From positions 1 through 5,536 of the forward strand of contig SFCP01000114.1 of the NCBI GenBank assembly GCA_004558535.1: a stretch of 5,536 nucleotides of DNA, in the 5' to 3' direction. Position 1 is the first letter of the stretch. Every line of letters begins with the position of its first letter. The position numbers and the translations under genes are program-made. Shown piece after piece: positions 1 to 5,337 of this stretch. The notes beneath the pieces are model-generated. The model saw only the letters and a program-made list of their open reading frames with translations. It made no database searches and was not told the DNA's origin. The DNA comes from Bacteroidales bacterium (GTDB lineage Bacteria; Bacteroidota; Bacteroidia; Bacteroidales; Bacteroidaceae).

Positions 1-1
1 C

Positions 2-73
2 TGCCTTTCCTGCGGCGCGCCGGTCGATCTGGTCTATAACAAGAAAGCTCGCGCCTATCAGACGGTGCGATGA
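2..73 (+). CDS. C-terminal fragment of an unidentified protein with a CxxC tail (5' end outside window)
   Basis: An open frame enters from the left edge and ends at TGA 71-73, leaving 23 residues that begin CLSCGAPVDLVYNKK. The CxxC followed by Gly and a short basic tail resembles one knuckle of a zinc ribbon. The partner cysteines, if any, lie upstream of the window, so this is only a suggestion. The stop overlaps the start of the next gene as ATGA (70-73), the same coupling used later in the window, which supports this being the real end of a translated gene. The fragment is too short to name. Confidence 0.55.
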   Translation, partial: CLSCGAPVDLVYNKKARAYQTVR

Positions 74-258
74 TGCTCATTATCACCGTTCATGTGAACG
101 CTCCTGCAGGGCAGGCCATTGGCATAAAGGAGCAGATTGCTCAGGATTTGGAGCGATACGGAGATACCCGTGTGGTGTCGGTAGAGGTAGTGCAGCCAAC
201 ATACCGGCAAATGCAGATTGGAGAGACTGTCAGCCAGCAGGGCGGCAAGAGGAAGTAA
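70..258 (+). CDS. Small hypothetical phage protein (62 aa)
   Basis: I do not recognise this protein. It starts at ATG 70, overlapping the upstream stop as ATGA; a second ATG follows directly at 73, so the true start may be one codon later. The Shine-Dalgarno match is weak (GGTG at 64-67), so translation probably depends on coupling to the gene before. The predicted order is a short hydrophobic beta strand (MMLIITVHV), a helix around residues 18-29 (IGIKEQIAQDLE), a second strand (TRVVSVEVV) and a polar tail ending GGKRK. This suggests a small beta-alpha-beta protein. There are no cysteines, membrane segments or catalytic motif. It sits immediately before the DUF1492-like regulator in the same direction. 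Coding support comes from the overlap, the length and a sensible amphipathic pattern. Confidence 0.65.
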   Translation: MMLIITVHVNAPAGQAIGIKEQIAQDLERYGDTRVVSVEVVQPTYRQMQIGETVSQQGGKRK

Positions 259-267
259 GAACAGATT

Positions 268-275
268 GGGGTGAG
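268..275 (+). promoter_or_regulatory. Ribosome-binding site whose spacing points to an ATT start at 278
   Basis: GGGGTGAG at 268-275 matches the anti-Shine-Dalgarno consensus GAGGTGA with one mismatch. It lies 22 or more bases from the TTG at 296 but is ideally placed (about 6 bases from the GGAGG-equivalent) for the in-frame ATT at 278. An in-frame TGA at 272 blocks any start further upstream. A GTG at 271, within the site, opens only a 13-codon ORF in another frame. Confidence 0.5.
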
Positions 276-295
276 CTATTACGACGCTTTCGGAA

Positions 296-673
296 TTGAA
301 TCAGCATTTTGAGCTGATAGAGAAACTGGCAAGGGCAAGGGAGATGCTACAGTCCTTGCGTGACGCGGCTTGCCCCGGCGCGGCTGCCCTCACAGGTATG
401 CCGCATACTCCCGGCATAAAGGATAAGGTCGGCGACCTCGCAGCTGAGATTGTGGATATGGATGCGCGTGTCGGCTTTCTGGAGGAAGAGGTCAAGGCCA
501 GCGAGGGGCAGATCATGCCGTTCATTCAAGGCATCGACGATGACCAGACGCGCCTGATCTTCCGGCTGCGCTTCCTGAGAGGGCTCGCATGGAAAGAGGT
601 CGCAGCGGTCATAGGAGGCCGCAATTCGGAGGATTCGGTAAAGATGGTGTGTTACCGCTACCTCGGTAGTTAA
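296..673 (+). CDS. DUF1492-family phage protein, sigma-70 region 4-like / ArpU-RinA-type regulator
   Basis: This belongs to the small Firmicutes phage proteins annotated as DUF1492 or sigma-factor-like, close to the ArpU/RinA late regulators. Counting from the TTG at 296 (125 aa), residues 5-22 form a helix (FELIEKLARAREMLQSL). Residues 32-50 carry the family hallmark TGMPHTPGIKDKVGDLA. Residues 51-72 form a second charged helix, probably a coiled coil. Residues 82-122 (DDQTRLIFRLRFLRG, then WKEVAAVIGG and SVKMVCYRYL) form a region-4-like helix-turn-helix for DNA binding. RinA-type proteins activate the phage packaging/late operon from a site just after their own gene, which fits the promoter-like sequence downstream here. 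The start is uncertain: TTG 296 is the first conventional codon but lacks a ribosome-binding site, while ATT 278 has a good one and would add ITTLSE (Met first). DNA binding is family inference. Confidence 0.88.
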   Translation: MNQHFELIEKLARAREMLQSLRDAACPGAAALTGMPHTPGIKDKVGDLAAEIVDMDARVGFLEEEVKASEGQIMPFIQGIDDDQTRLIFRLRFLRGLAWKEVAAVIGGRNSEDSVKMVCYRYLGS

Positions 674-703
674 AAGCTGTTCTTCGCTGTTGCAACTCGT
701 TTC

Positions 704-732
704 TTGATATTCCCCGCACCATGTATTAGGAT
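704..732 (+). promoter_or_regulatory. Candidate sigma-A-type promoter for the downstream five-gene operon
   Basis: TTGATA (704-709, 5 of 6 consensus bases) is followed by a 17-base spacer and TAGGAT (727-732, 4 of 6). A second -10-like TAAAAT at 741-746 has no good -35. Transcription starting near 739 would give a leader of about 165 bases before the symporter. The site lies 31 bases after the DUF1492-type regulator gene, where ArpU/RinA-like proteins are known to act, so a regulator site may overlap it. This is consensus matching only. Confidence 0.45.
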
Positions 733-750
733 TAGACTCGTAAAATCCTA

Positions 751-796
751 CATAAGCCAGGCGGCCATCCCTCGCGGGGTGGCCGTCATTCGTATG
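751..796 (+). other. GC-rich hairpin in the leader between the regulator and the symporter
   Basis: The core is a 12-bp stem, GGCGGCCATCCC (760-771) with GGGGTGGCCGTC (776-787), closed by a TCGC loop and containing two G-T wobbles. After an internal loop, CATA (751-754) pairs with TATG (793-796) and adds an outer stem. The RNA would be very stable. It is not followed by a T-run, so it is not a classical intrinsic terminator. It could be a regulatory leader structure, an RNA-processing barrier or a weak terminator for the upstream genes. The pairing is seen directly; the role is unknown. Confidence 0.6.
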
Positions 797-798
797 GG

Positions 799-894
799 AA
801 GGAGGTTGAGGCCTGCGCGTTACTCCTTGCGCGCCGGTCATGCACCGGGTCCGATGTTCGCCAGCAGAGGGCAGCGGTGACATCATAAAAGGAG
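799..894 (+). promoter_or_regulatory. Two Shine-Dalgarno sites sharing one complementary CTCCTT
   Basis: AAGGAG occurs at 799-804 (an orphan site with no good start after it) and at 889-894 (the symporter's own site, 9 bases before ATG 904). CTCCTT at 823-828 is fully complementary to both, so only one can be paired at a time. CTCCTT also lies in or beside the loop of a small GCGCG/CGCGC stem (815-819 with 830-834). This layout could allow control of symporter translation. Six-base matches also arise by chance, so the regulatory reading is tentative. Confidence 0.3.
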
Positions 895-903
895 ATTCCC
901 AAA

Positions 904-2286
904 ATGTTCGGAATTGTCATTCTGGCCGTCTATGCGGTGCTGATGATCGGCGTCACGCTGATGTTCACCCGAAAGACGACCGACGCAGAGGGCTTCCATG
1001 TGGCGGATCGGCGCATCGGCTCGGCGATTGCCGCCATGAGCATCGCCGCCACTTGGATTTGGGCTCCCTCACTGTTCACTTCCTCGGAGATGGCCTATAC
1101 GCGCGGCATCCCGGGGATGTTCTGGTTTACGGTACCGAATGTGCTGTGCCTGATCCTGTTTATCCCCTTTGCAAAAAGGATTCGGGCACAGTACCCGGAG
1201 GGCATCACCTTGACCGGCTACATGGCGGAGCGCTATCACTCCGGCAAGGTCAAGGGCGTCTACTCCTTCCAGCTCGGCGCGCTGGCCGTTCTTTCAACAG
1301 CGGTGCAGCTGCTCGCCGGGGGAAAGACGCTGGCTCTCATTACGGGGCTGCCATTCTGGAGCATGACGCTCGCCCTGGCAGCTATCGCTTATTCCTACTC
1401 CCGCTTCTCCGGGCTGAAAGCCTCCATCATCACCGATGTCGTCCAGCTGGGCATTATTCTCATGGGTGGCGCTCTGCTGGTCGTTCTGAGCCTTCGCATG
1501 ACCGGCGGCTTTGACACGGTACAGGCAGGGCTCGGTGCTGTCTCCGGAGAATATACCTCGCTCACCTCCTCCACGGGCATTGAAGTCTTGCTGGGCTACG
1601 GTCTGCCGATGGCTGTCGGTCTGATCTCCGGCCCATTCGGGGATCAGTGCTTCTGGCAGCGAGCTTTCGCAATCAGGCGCGACTGCATCGGCAGATCGTT
1701 TTTTGCCGGTGCGCTTTTGTTTGCTCTCGTTCCGATCTGCATGGGAACGGTTGGCTTCCTCGCCGCAGGCTCCGGCTTTGTGGCCAGCGACACCGGCATG
1801 GTCAACTTTGAATTCGTTTCCTCGCTGCTTCCGACATGGGTGCTGGTCCCGTTCCTGTTTATGATTATCTCCGGCCTGCTCTCCACAGTGGATAGCAACC
1901 TTTGCGCGGCGGCGTCGCTCACGACAGACTGGCTCGGCATTGGGAAGGACACGGTGCAGACTTCGCGCCGCACAATGCTTTGCCTGCTGATCGTGGCTAT
2001 CGCCATCGCCAACATTCCCGGCCTGACGGTGACATACCTGTTCCTGTTCTACGGAACGCTCCGCGCTTCGACGCTGCTGCCGACGGTCATGACGCTGCTC
2101 GGTAAGAAGCTAACGGGCAAAGGCGTTTTTGCCGGTGTGCTGACCGCGCTGTGTGTCGGGCTTCCGATCTTCGCCTACGGCAATCTCGCCGGCATTCCGG
2201 CTGTGAAAGCGGCAGGCAGTCTGACGACCGTCCTGTCCAGCGGCCTTGTCGCCGTTATCGCCTCGAGAAAGGCGGTGAAGGCATGA
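904..2286 (+). CDS. Sodium:solute symporter family (SSS/SLC5-like) membrane transporter
   Basis: This is a 460-aa integral membrane protein of the sodium:solute symporter family, which couples solute uptake to the sodium gradient in the LeuT fold. The protein is almost entirely hydrophobic segments separated by short loops. Family landmarks appear in order: GFHVADRRIGS (30-40, the usual FFLAGR-like loop before the first core helix), ATWIWAPSLF (49-58), GLKASIITDVVQ (170-181), DQCFWQRAFAIR (247-258, the typical D-x-x-x-WQR-x-FA motif) and GLLSTVDSNL (324-333). In the last, Ser-Thr is where SSS proteins coordinate sodium, so transport is probably intact. The length is slightly below the family's usual 480-550. 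The substrate is not readable; relatives carry urea, proline, pantothenate or sugars. The start ATG 904 has AAAAGGAGA 9 bases upstream. Its stop overlaps the next gene as ATGA, making it the first gene of the five-gene unit. A transporter is unusual phage cargo. Confidence 0.9.
   Translation: MFGIVILAVYAVLMIGVTLMFTRKTTDAEGFHVADRRIGSAIAAMSIAATWIWAPSLFTSSEMAYTRGIPGMFWFTVPNVLCLILFIPFAKRIRAQYPEGITLTGYMAERYHSGKVKGVYSFQLGALAVLSTAVQLLAGGKTLALITGLPFWSMTLALAAIAYSYSRFSGLKASIITDVVQLGIILMGGALLVVLSLRMTGGFDTVQAGLGAVSGEYTSLTSSTGIEVLLGYGLPMAVGLISGPFGDQCFWQRAFAIRRDCIGRSFFAGALLFALVPICMGTVGFLAAGSGFVASDTGMVNFEFVSSLLPTWVLVPFLFMIISGLLSTVDSNLCAAASLTTDWLGIGKDTVQTSRRTMLCLLIVAIAIANIPGLTVTYLFLFYGTLRASTLLPTVMTLLGKKLTGKGVFAGVLTALCVGLPIFAYGNLAGIPAVKAAGSLTTVLSSGLVAVIASRKAVKA
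2268..2278 (+). promoter_or_regulatory. Ribosome-binding site fixing the first PP-loop gene's start at 2283
   Basis: AAAGGCGGTGA (2268-2278) lies inside the end of the symporter gene, with GGCGG 7 bases before ATG 2283. The same frame is open back to an ATG at 2151, but that would overlap the symporter by about 135 bases with Arg-rich, low-complexity sequence and no ribosome-binding site. The 2283 start also gives the ATGA junction typical of this operon. Confidence 0.75.
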
Positions 2287-3065
2287 GCCTCGGGAGGAAG
2301 CAGAGTATCGACAACAGTGCATGGCTGGAAGCCGTTGCAACTATCGAAGAAGCCGTTTCCCGCGCAGAGCTGGACGAACTTACTGCCGCGACCGTGGCGG
2401 ACATCAAGGCCGTGACGGCTAGGAAGTGTGCTGCCTACGCATGGAGCGCTGGTAAGGACAGCATTGTCCTTGGCAAACTCTGTGAAGCGGCCGGCGTCAC
2501 CGATAGCATGATCGGCGTGTGCGACCTGGAATACCCCGCCTTTGCCGCATGGATCGAGGAGCATAAGCCGGCAGGCTGCGAAGTCATCAACACGCATCAG
2601 GATATCGACTGGCTGGTGAAGCATCAAGAGATGCTTTTCCCCAAGGACTCCGCCGCGGCCGGACGATGGTTTTCTATCGTGCAGCACCGAGCACAGCGTG
2701 AATACTTCAAGGCGCACGAGCTGGACGTCATCATTCTCGGCCGCCGCCGTGCGGACGGCAATTATGTCGGTCGCAACAGCAATATCTATACCGATGGCAA
2801 AGGTGTTACGCGATTCAGCCCGCTCGCTGCGTGGAAGCATGAGCACATCCTTGCCTATATTCACTACCATCAGCTCCCGCTTCCGCCGATCTACGGCTGG
2901 AAGAACGGATATCTGTGCGGCACTCACCCGTGGCCCGCCCGCCAATGGACGGGCAGCATCGAGAACGGCTGGCGCGAGGTCTACGATATCGACCCCGGCA
3001 TCGTCCTTGCGGCAGCTGAAAAGATCGACAGCGCTCGCGCCTTCTTGAAGGAGGTGCAGGCATGA
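2283..3065 (+). CDS. Phage PP-loop ATP-pyrophosphatase of the PAPS reductase-like family (260 aa)
   Basis: This is a cytoplasmic nucleotide-binding enzyme of the PAPS reductase/ATP-sulfurylase-like PP-loop superfamily, which activates substrates by adenylation. A helical N-terminus of about 45 residues precedes AYAWSAGKDSIVLG (51-64), where SAGKDS is the PP-loop with Ala in place of the usual first Gly. VCDLEYPAF (79-87), LGRRRADGNY (152-161), RFSPLAAWKHEHILAYI (177-193) and LPLPPIYG (198-205) follow the family pattern. GTHPWPARQWTGSIENGW (213-230) is a segment I associate with phage members. The five cysteines (49, 67, 80, 99, 212) form no CxxC, and the catalytic ECGLH-type tail of assimilatory PAPS reductases is absent. 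It is therefore unlikely to reduce PAPS; nucleotide or DNA modification, or a regulatory role, is more plausible. It starts within the symporter stop (ATGA) and ends within the ParB start (ATGA 3062-3065). Confidence 0.88.
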   Translation: MSLGRKQSIDNSAWLEAVATIEEAVSRAELDELTAATVADIKAVTARKCAAYAWSAGKDSIVLGKLCEAAGVTDSMIGVCDLEYPAFAAWIEEHKPAGCEVINTHQDIDWLVKHQEMLFPKDSAAAGRWFSIVQHRAQREYFKAHELDVIILGRRRADGNYVGRNSNIYTDGKGVTRFSPLAAWKHEHILAYIHYHQLPLPPIYGWKNGYLCGTHPWPARQWTGSIENGWREVYDIDPGIVLAAAEKIDSARAFLKEVQA

Positions 3066-3667
3066 AGGTCATAAAGAAGCCTCTGACCGAGCTGCGGCGA
3101 CCGGATCGGAATGTCCGAATGCACACCGACAAGCAGCTGAAGGAGTTCCGACGCTCTGTCGAAATGTTCGGTCAGATCCGCCCCATCGTGGTCGACGAGG
3201 ACGGCGTTATTCTCGCCGGCAACGGCTTGTATGAAACGCTGCTGTCCCTCGGCCGCACAGAGGCGGACTGCTATGTTGTGTCCGGGCTGACTGAGGCGGA
3301 GAAGAAAAAGCTCATGCTGGCCGATAACCGCGTCTTTGACCTGGGCGTTGACGATTTGGCCGCGCTGGACGCTTTTATCCTCGACCTGAAAGACGACCTG
3401 GACATTCCCGGCTACGAAGAGGATCTTCTCCGTGCGATGGTGATGGAGGCTGACGAAGCCAGCGACGCCCTGCTTGAGTACGGCACCATTGAGCCGGAGC
3501 AGGCTGCGGCCATCACCGAGACGCGCGAGAAATACGCCGCCCGGGAAGAAGCTGCTGCGGCGCAGGCTGAGGAAGTCGCACCAGCACAGAGCGGCACGGC
3601 GCCTTCCACCGAGCCCACTAAGAGGTTTATCCTCTGCCCGAAATGTGGTGAGCGGATATGGCTGTAA
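3062..3667 (+). CDS. ParB/sulfiredoxin-fold protein with C-terminal CPKCG knuckle (201 aa)
   Basis: The N-terminal ParB-like nuclease/CTPase-type domain spans roughly residues 1-95. KPLTELRRPDRNVR (6-19) is the opening strand and turn, FGQIRPIVVDEDGVILAGNG (36-55) the core, GNGLYETLLSLG (53-64) the nucleotide-motif position, and LADNR (86-90) a common ParB element in phage proteins. The Arg normally found in the GxxR/GNGR motif is Leu56 here, so nucleotide binding may be altered. Helices continue to about 165, then an Ala/Glu-rich linker (160-187) leads to FILCPKCGERIWL at the very end, half a zinc ribbon. There is no chromosome-partition HTH, so this is not a segregation ParB. ATG 3062 is preceded by a perfect AAGGAGGTG (3048-3056). 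The gene overlaps the PP-loop gene before it by 4 bases and the one after it by 10. ParB-fold/PP-loop pairing recalls IbrB/IbrA. The function is unknown. Confidence 0.85.
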   Translation: MKVIKKPLTELRRPDRNVRMHTDKQLKEFRRSVEMFGQIRPIVVDEDGVILAGNGLYETLLSLGRTEADCYVVSGLTEAEKKKLMLADNRVFDLGVDDLAALDAFILDLKDDLDIPGYEEDLLRAMVMEADEASDALLEYGTIEPEQAAAITETREKYAAREEAAAAQAEEVAPAQSGTAPSTEPTKRFILCPKCGERIWL

Positions 3668-4812
3668 AGCGCATCAGCTCAGACATCGACGTTGTGACTG
3701 CGGCGCGCCAGCGGATCAAGAATGTATTTTCCAACGGCGTCCCCGTATACCTCTCGTTTTCCGGCGGCAAGGACAGCATCGTTCTCGCCGACCTGACCTA
3801 TAAGCTGATCCAGGCTGGGGAGATCAATCCCTCGCAGTTGACCGTCCTTTTCGTGGACGAGGAGGCAATCTTCGATTCCATTGAAGCGACGACCAAGGCG
3901 TGGCGGAAGAAGTTCCTGCTTGCCGGCGCCAAGTTTCAATGGTGGTGCATCGAGGTCAAGCATTTCAGCTGTCTCAATGAGCTGTCCAGCGATGAAACCT
4001 TCGTCTGCTGGGATCGACGCAAGCGCGATGTCTGGGTGCGGCAGCCGCCGCCCTTTTCCATCCGCAATCACCCGCAGCTCCGGCCAAGGATCGACAACTA
4101 TCAATCCTTCCTGCCCCGCGTGACGATGGACGGCATCATGATCACCGGCGTCCGCGCGGCAGAGTCCATTCAGCGGCTCCAATACATGGCGGCACTGAAT
4201 ATGGGCGCAAAGGGCATCACCGGCACGAATACCATCTATCCCATCTACGACTGGAAGACGGCGGACGTCTGGCTGTACCTGCGAGACCAGCGCATCGAAG
4301 TCCCCGAGGTCTACCTGCAGATGTATCAGGTCGGCGTCAATCGGAATCAGCTGCGCGTGTCGCAGTTCTTCTCTGTTGATACCGTACCCGTGCTGGTACA
4401 CCTGGGCGAATATGACCCATCGCTCATGGAGCGCGTCCTTCGGCGCGAGCCGAACGCCTACCTTGCCATGCTGTACTGGGACAGCGAAATGTTCCACCGC
4501 ACCACAAGGAAGCGCCGGGAGCTGGAGGGCGAGGACACCAAGGACTACCGTGCGCTCCTGAAGGAGATGCTGTTCGTCCGTCCGGGAGACTTCTTCAACA
4601 CGGAGCATAAGCGCAAGATCGCCAAGCAGTACCGCAAGATGTTCATTCAGATGGACGGAATGGCGCGGCCGCGCGACTACAAGAAAATGTACGGCGGTCT
4701 GACTGCTGGTGATCCCAAGCTCCGCACCCTGCGCGCCATCTATCAGGACATATCCTGCGCCTATGCCGATTACGCCAAGCGCTTCCGGAAGGGAGGTGAG
4801 GTAAATGGCTGA
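3658..4812 (+). CDS. IbrA-like PP-loop protein, PAPS reductase family (384 aa)
   Basis: This second, clearly different PP-loop protein resembles IbrA, which works with the ParB-like IbrB to activate prophage genes in E. coli. YLSFSGGKDSIVLADL (31-46) carries the canonical SGGKDS loop (35-40). LFVDEEAIFDSIEATT (64-79) is the second strand with its acidic pair. ITGVRAAESIQR (162-173) is the family G-x-R-x-x-ES-x-x-R motif, and YPIYDWKTADVWLYL (194-208) the usual W-x-x-x-DVW segment. The last ~130 residues (about 255-384) are a charged helical extension resembling the DUF3440-type C-terminus of IbrA proteins. The four cysteines (97, 105, 117, 367) form no CxxC and there is no PAPS reductase ECGLH tail, so sulfate assimilation is unlikely. 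ATG 3658 has GGTGAG (3647-3652) upstream and overlaps the previous stop by 10 bases; its end overlaps the next gene by 8. It shares little with the 260-aa PP-loop protein beyond the fold motifs, so this is not a recent duplication. Confidence 0.88.
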   Translation: MAVKRISSDIDVVTAARQRIKNVFSNGVPVYLSFSGGKDSIVLADLTYKLIQAGEINPSQLTVLFVDEEAIFDSIEATTKAWRKKFLLAGAKFQWWCIEVKHFSCLNELSSDETFVCWDRRKRDVWVRQPPPFSIRNHPQLRPRIDNYQSFLPRVTMDGIMITGVRAAESIQRLQYMAALNMGAKGITGTNTIYPIYDWKTADVWLYLRDQRIEVPEVYLQMYQVGVNRNQLRVSQFFSVDTVPVLVHLGEYDPSLMERVLRREPNAYLAMLYWDSEMFHRTTRKRRELEGEDTKDYRALLKEMLFVRPGDFFNTEHKRKIAKQYRKMFIQMDGMARPRDYKKMYGGLTAGDPKLRTLRAIYQDISCAYADYAKRFRKGGEVNG

Positions 4813-5329
4813 CGCGGATCTGTTCGCCCCGTTATCCTCCCTGCAATGGGTAGACCGGGAGCAGCTCAAGCCCAATGACTACAACCCCAACAAGGTCAAC
4901 CGTGAGAATCTGAAACTGCTGGTGCAATCGATCATGACCAATGGCTGGACGCTTCCCATCGTCGTGCGTCCCGACTACACCATCATCGACGGCTTTCACC
5001 GCTGGACCGTGGCCGGAGAGGAGCCGCTGCACACCATGCTCAAAGGTAAGGTGCCGGTGGTAATCGTGCGGCATGATGACGCGACCGAGGATATTTACGG
5101 CACCGTCACACACAACCGTGCTCGTGGTACACATCTGCTTGAGCCGATGAAAGCCATCGTAAAGCGGCTGCTGGACGAGGGCAAGTCCGTTCAGGAGATC
5201 GGCAAACAGCTCGGAATGAAACCCGAAGAAGTATTCCGGCTCTCTGATTTCTCGCGTGATGACTTCCTCGGCATGATGACCAAGGGCGTTAAGGGGTATA
5301 GCCATGCGGAATTGCTGACGAAGTTATAA
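4805..5329 (+). CDS. IbrB-like ParB-domain protein with C-terminal helix-turn-helix (174 aa)
   Basis: The ParB/sulfiredoxin-type domain covers about residues 10-105. LQWVDREQLKPNDYNPN (13-29) is the opening element. LKLLVQSIMTNGWTLPIVVRP (36-56) precedes TIIDGFHRWTVA (59-70), which carries the DGFHR nucleotide motif, and THNRARGTH (102-110) closes the domain. Residues 113-147 (MKAIVKRLLDEGKS, then VQEIGKQLGMKPEEVFRL) form a likely helix-turn-helix, so DNA binding is plausible. A short tail ends in SHAELLTKL. The DGFHR motif keeps the Arg that the upstream ParB-like protein lacks. The order IbrA-like then IbrB-like, with an 8-base overlap, matches the known IbrA/IbrB partnership. ATG 4805 is preceded by GGGAGGTGAG (4791-4800). 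It is the last gene of the unit, with a hairpin 9 bases after its stop. Regulation of phage genes or targeting of a modification to DNA are both possible. Confidence 0.87.
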   Translation: MADADLFAPLSSLQWVDREQLKPNDYNPNKVNRENLKLLVQSIMTNGWTLPIVVRPDYTIIDGFHRWTVAGEEPLHTMLKGKVPVVIVRHDDATEDIYGTVTHNRARGTHLLEPMKAIVKRLLDEGKSVQEIGKQLGMKPEEVFRLSDFSRDDFLGMMTKGVKGYSHAELLTKL

Positions 5330-5337
5330 CACAATAC

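Noticed and set aside
794..880. 28-codon ORF (start ATG 794) within the leader
   Set aside because: There is no properly spaced ribosome-binding site before 794, and the Arg-rich sequence shows no recognisable feature. AAGGAGG lies inside it rather than before it.
840..1514. 224-codon plus-strand frame overlapping the symporter
   Set aside because: Its translation is rich in Arg, His and Gly with no hydrophobic core, typical of an out-of-frame reading of a membrane protein gene. It lacks its own well-spaced ribosome-binding site.
2151..2282. Upstream extension of the first PP-loop gene to ATG 2151
   Set aside because: The extra 44 residues are Arg/Ser/Cys-rich, lie entirely inside the symporter gene, and have no ribosome-binding site. 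ATG 2283 has one and forms the ATGA junction.
2175..2945. 256-codon open frame on the minus strand
   Set aside because: It is antisense to the symporter end and the first PP-loop gene, both well supported on the plus strand, and shows no recognisable motif.
2283..4812. Assimilatory sulfate reduction genes (cysH-like)
   Set aside because: Fold motifs match, but catalytic and Fe-S cysteines are missing, no other sulfate-assimilation gene is present, and the ParB neighbours indicate the IbrA/phage-type branch.
3679..4875. 398-codon open frame on the minus strand
   Set aside because: It is antisense to the IbrA-like gene, whose sense frame has clear PP-loop motifs, a ribosome-binding site and operon overlaps. 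The antisense translation has no recognisable domain; long shadow frames are common in GC-rich DNA.
3062..5329. Plasmid or chromosome partition locus
   Set aside because: There is no ParA ATPase and no parS-like inverted repeat, and both ParB-domain proteins are short and paired with PP-loop enzymes.
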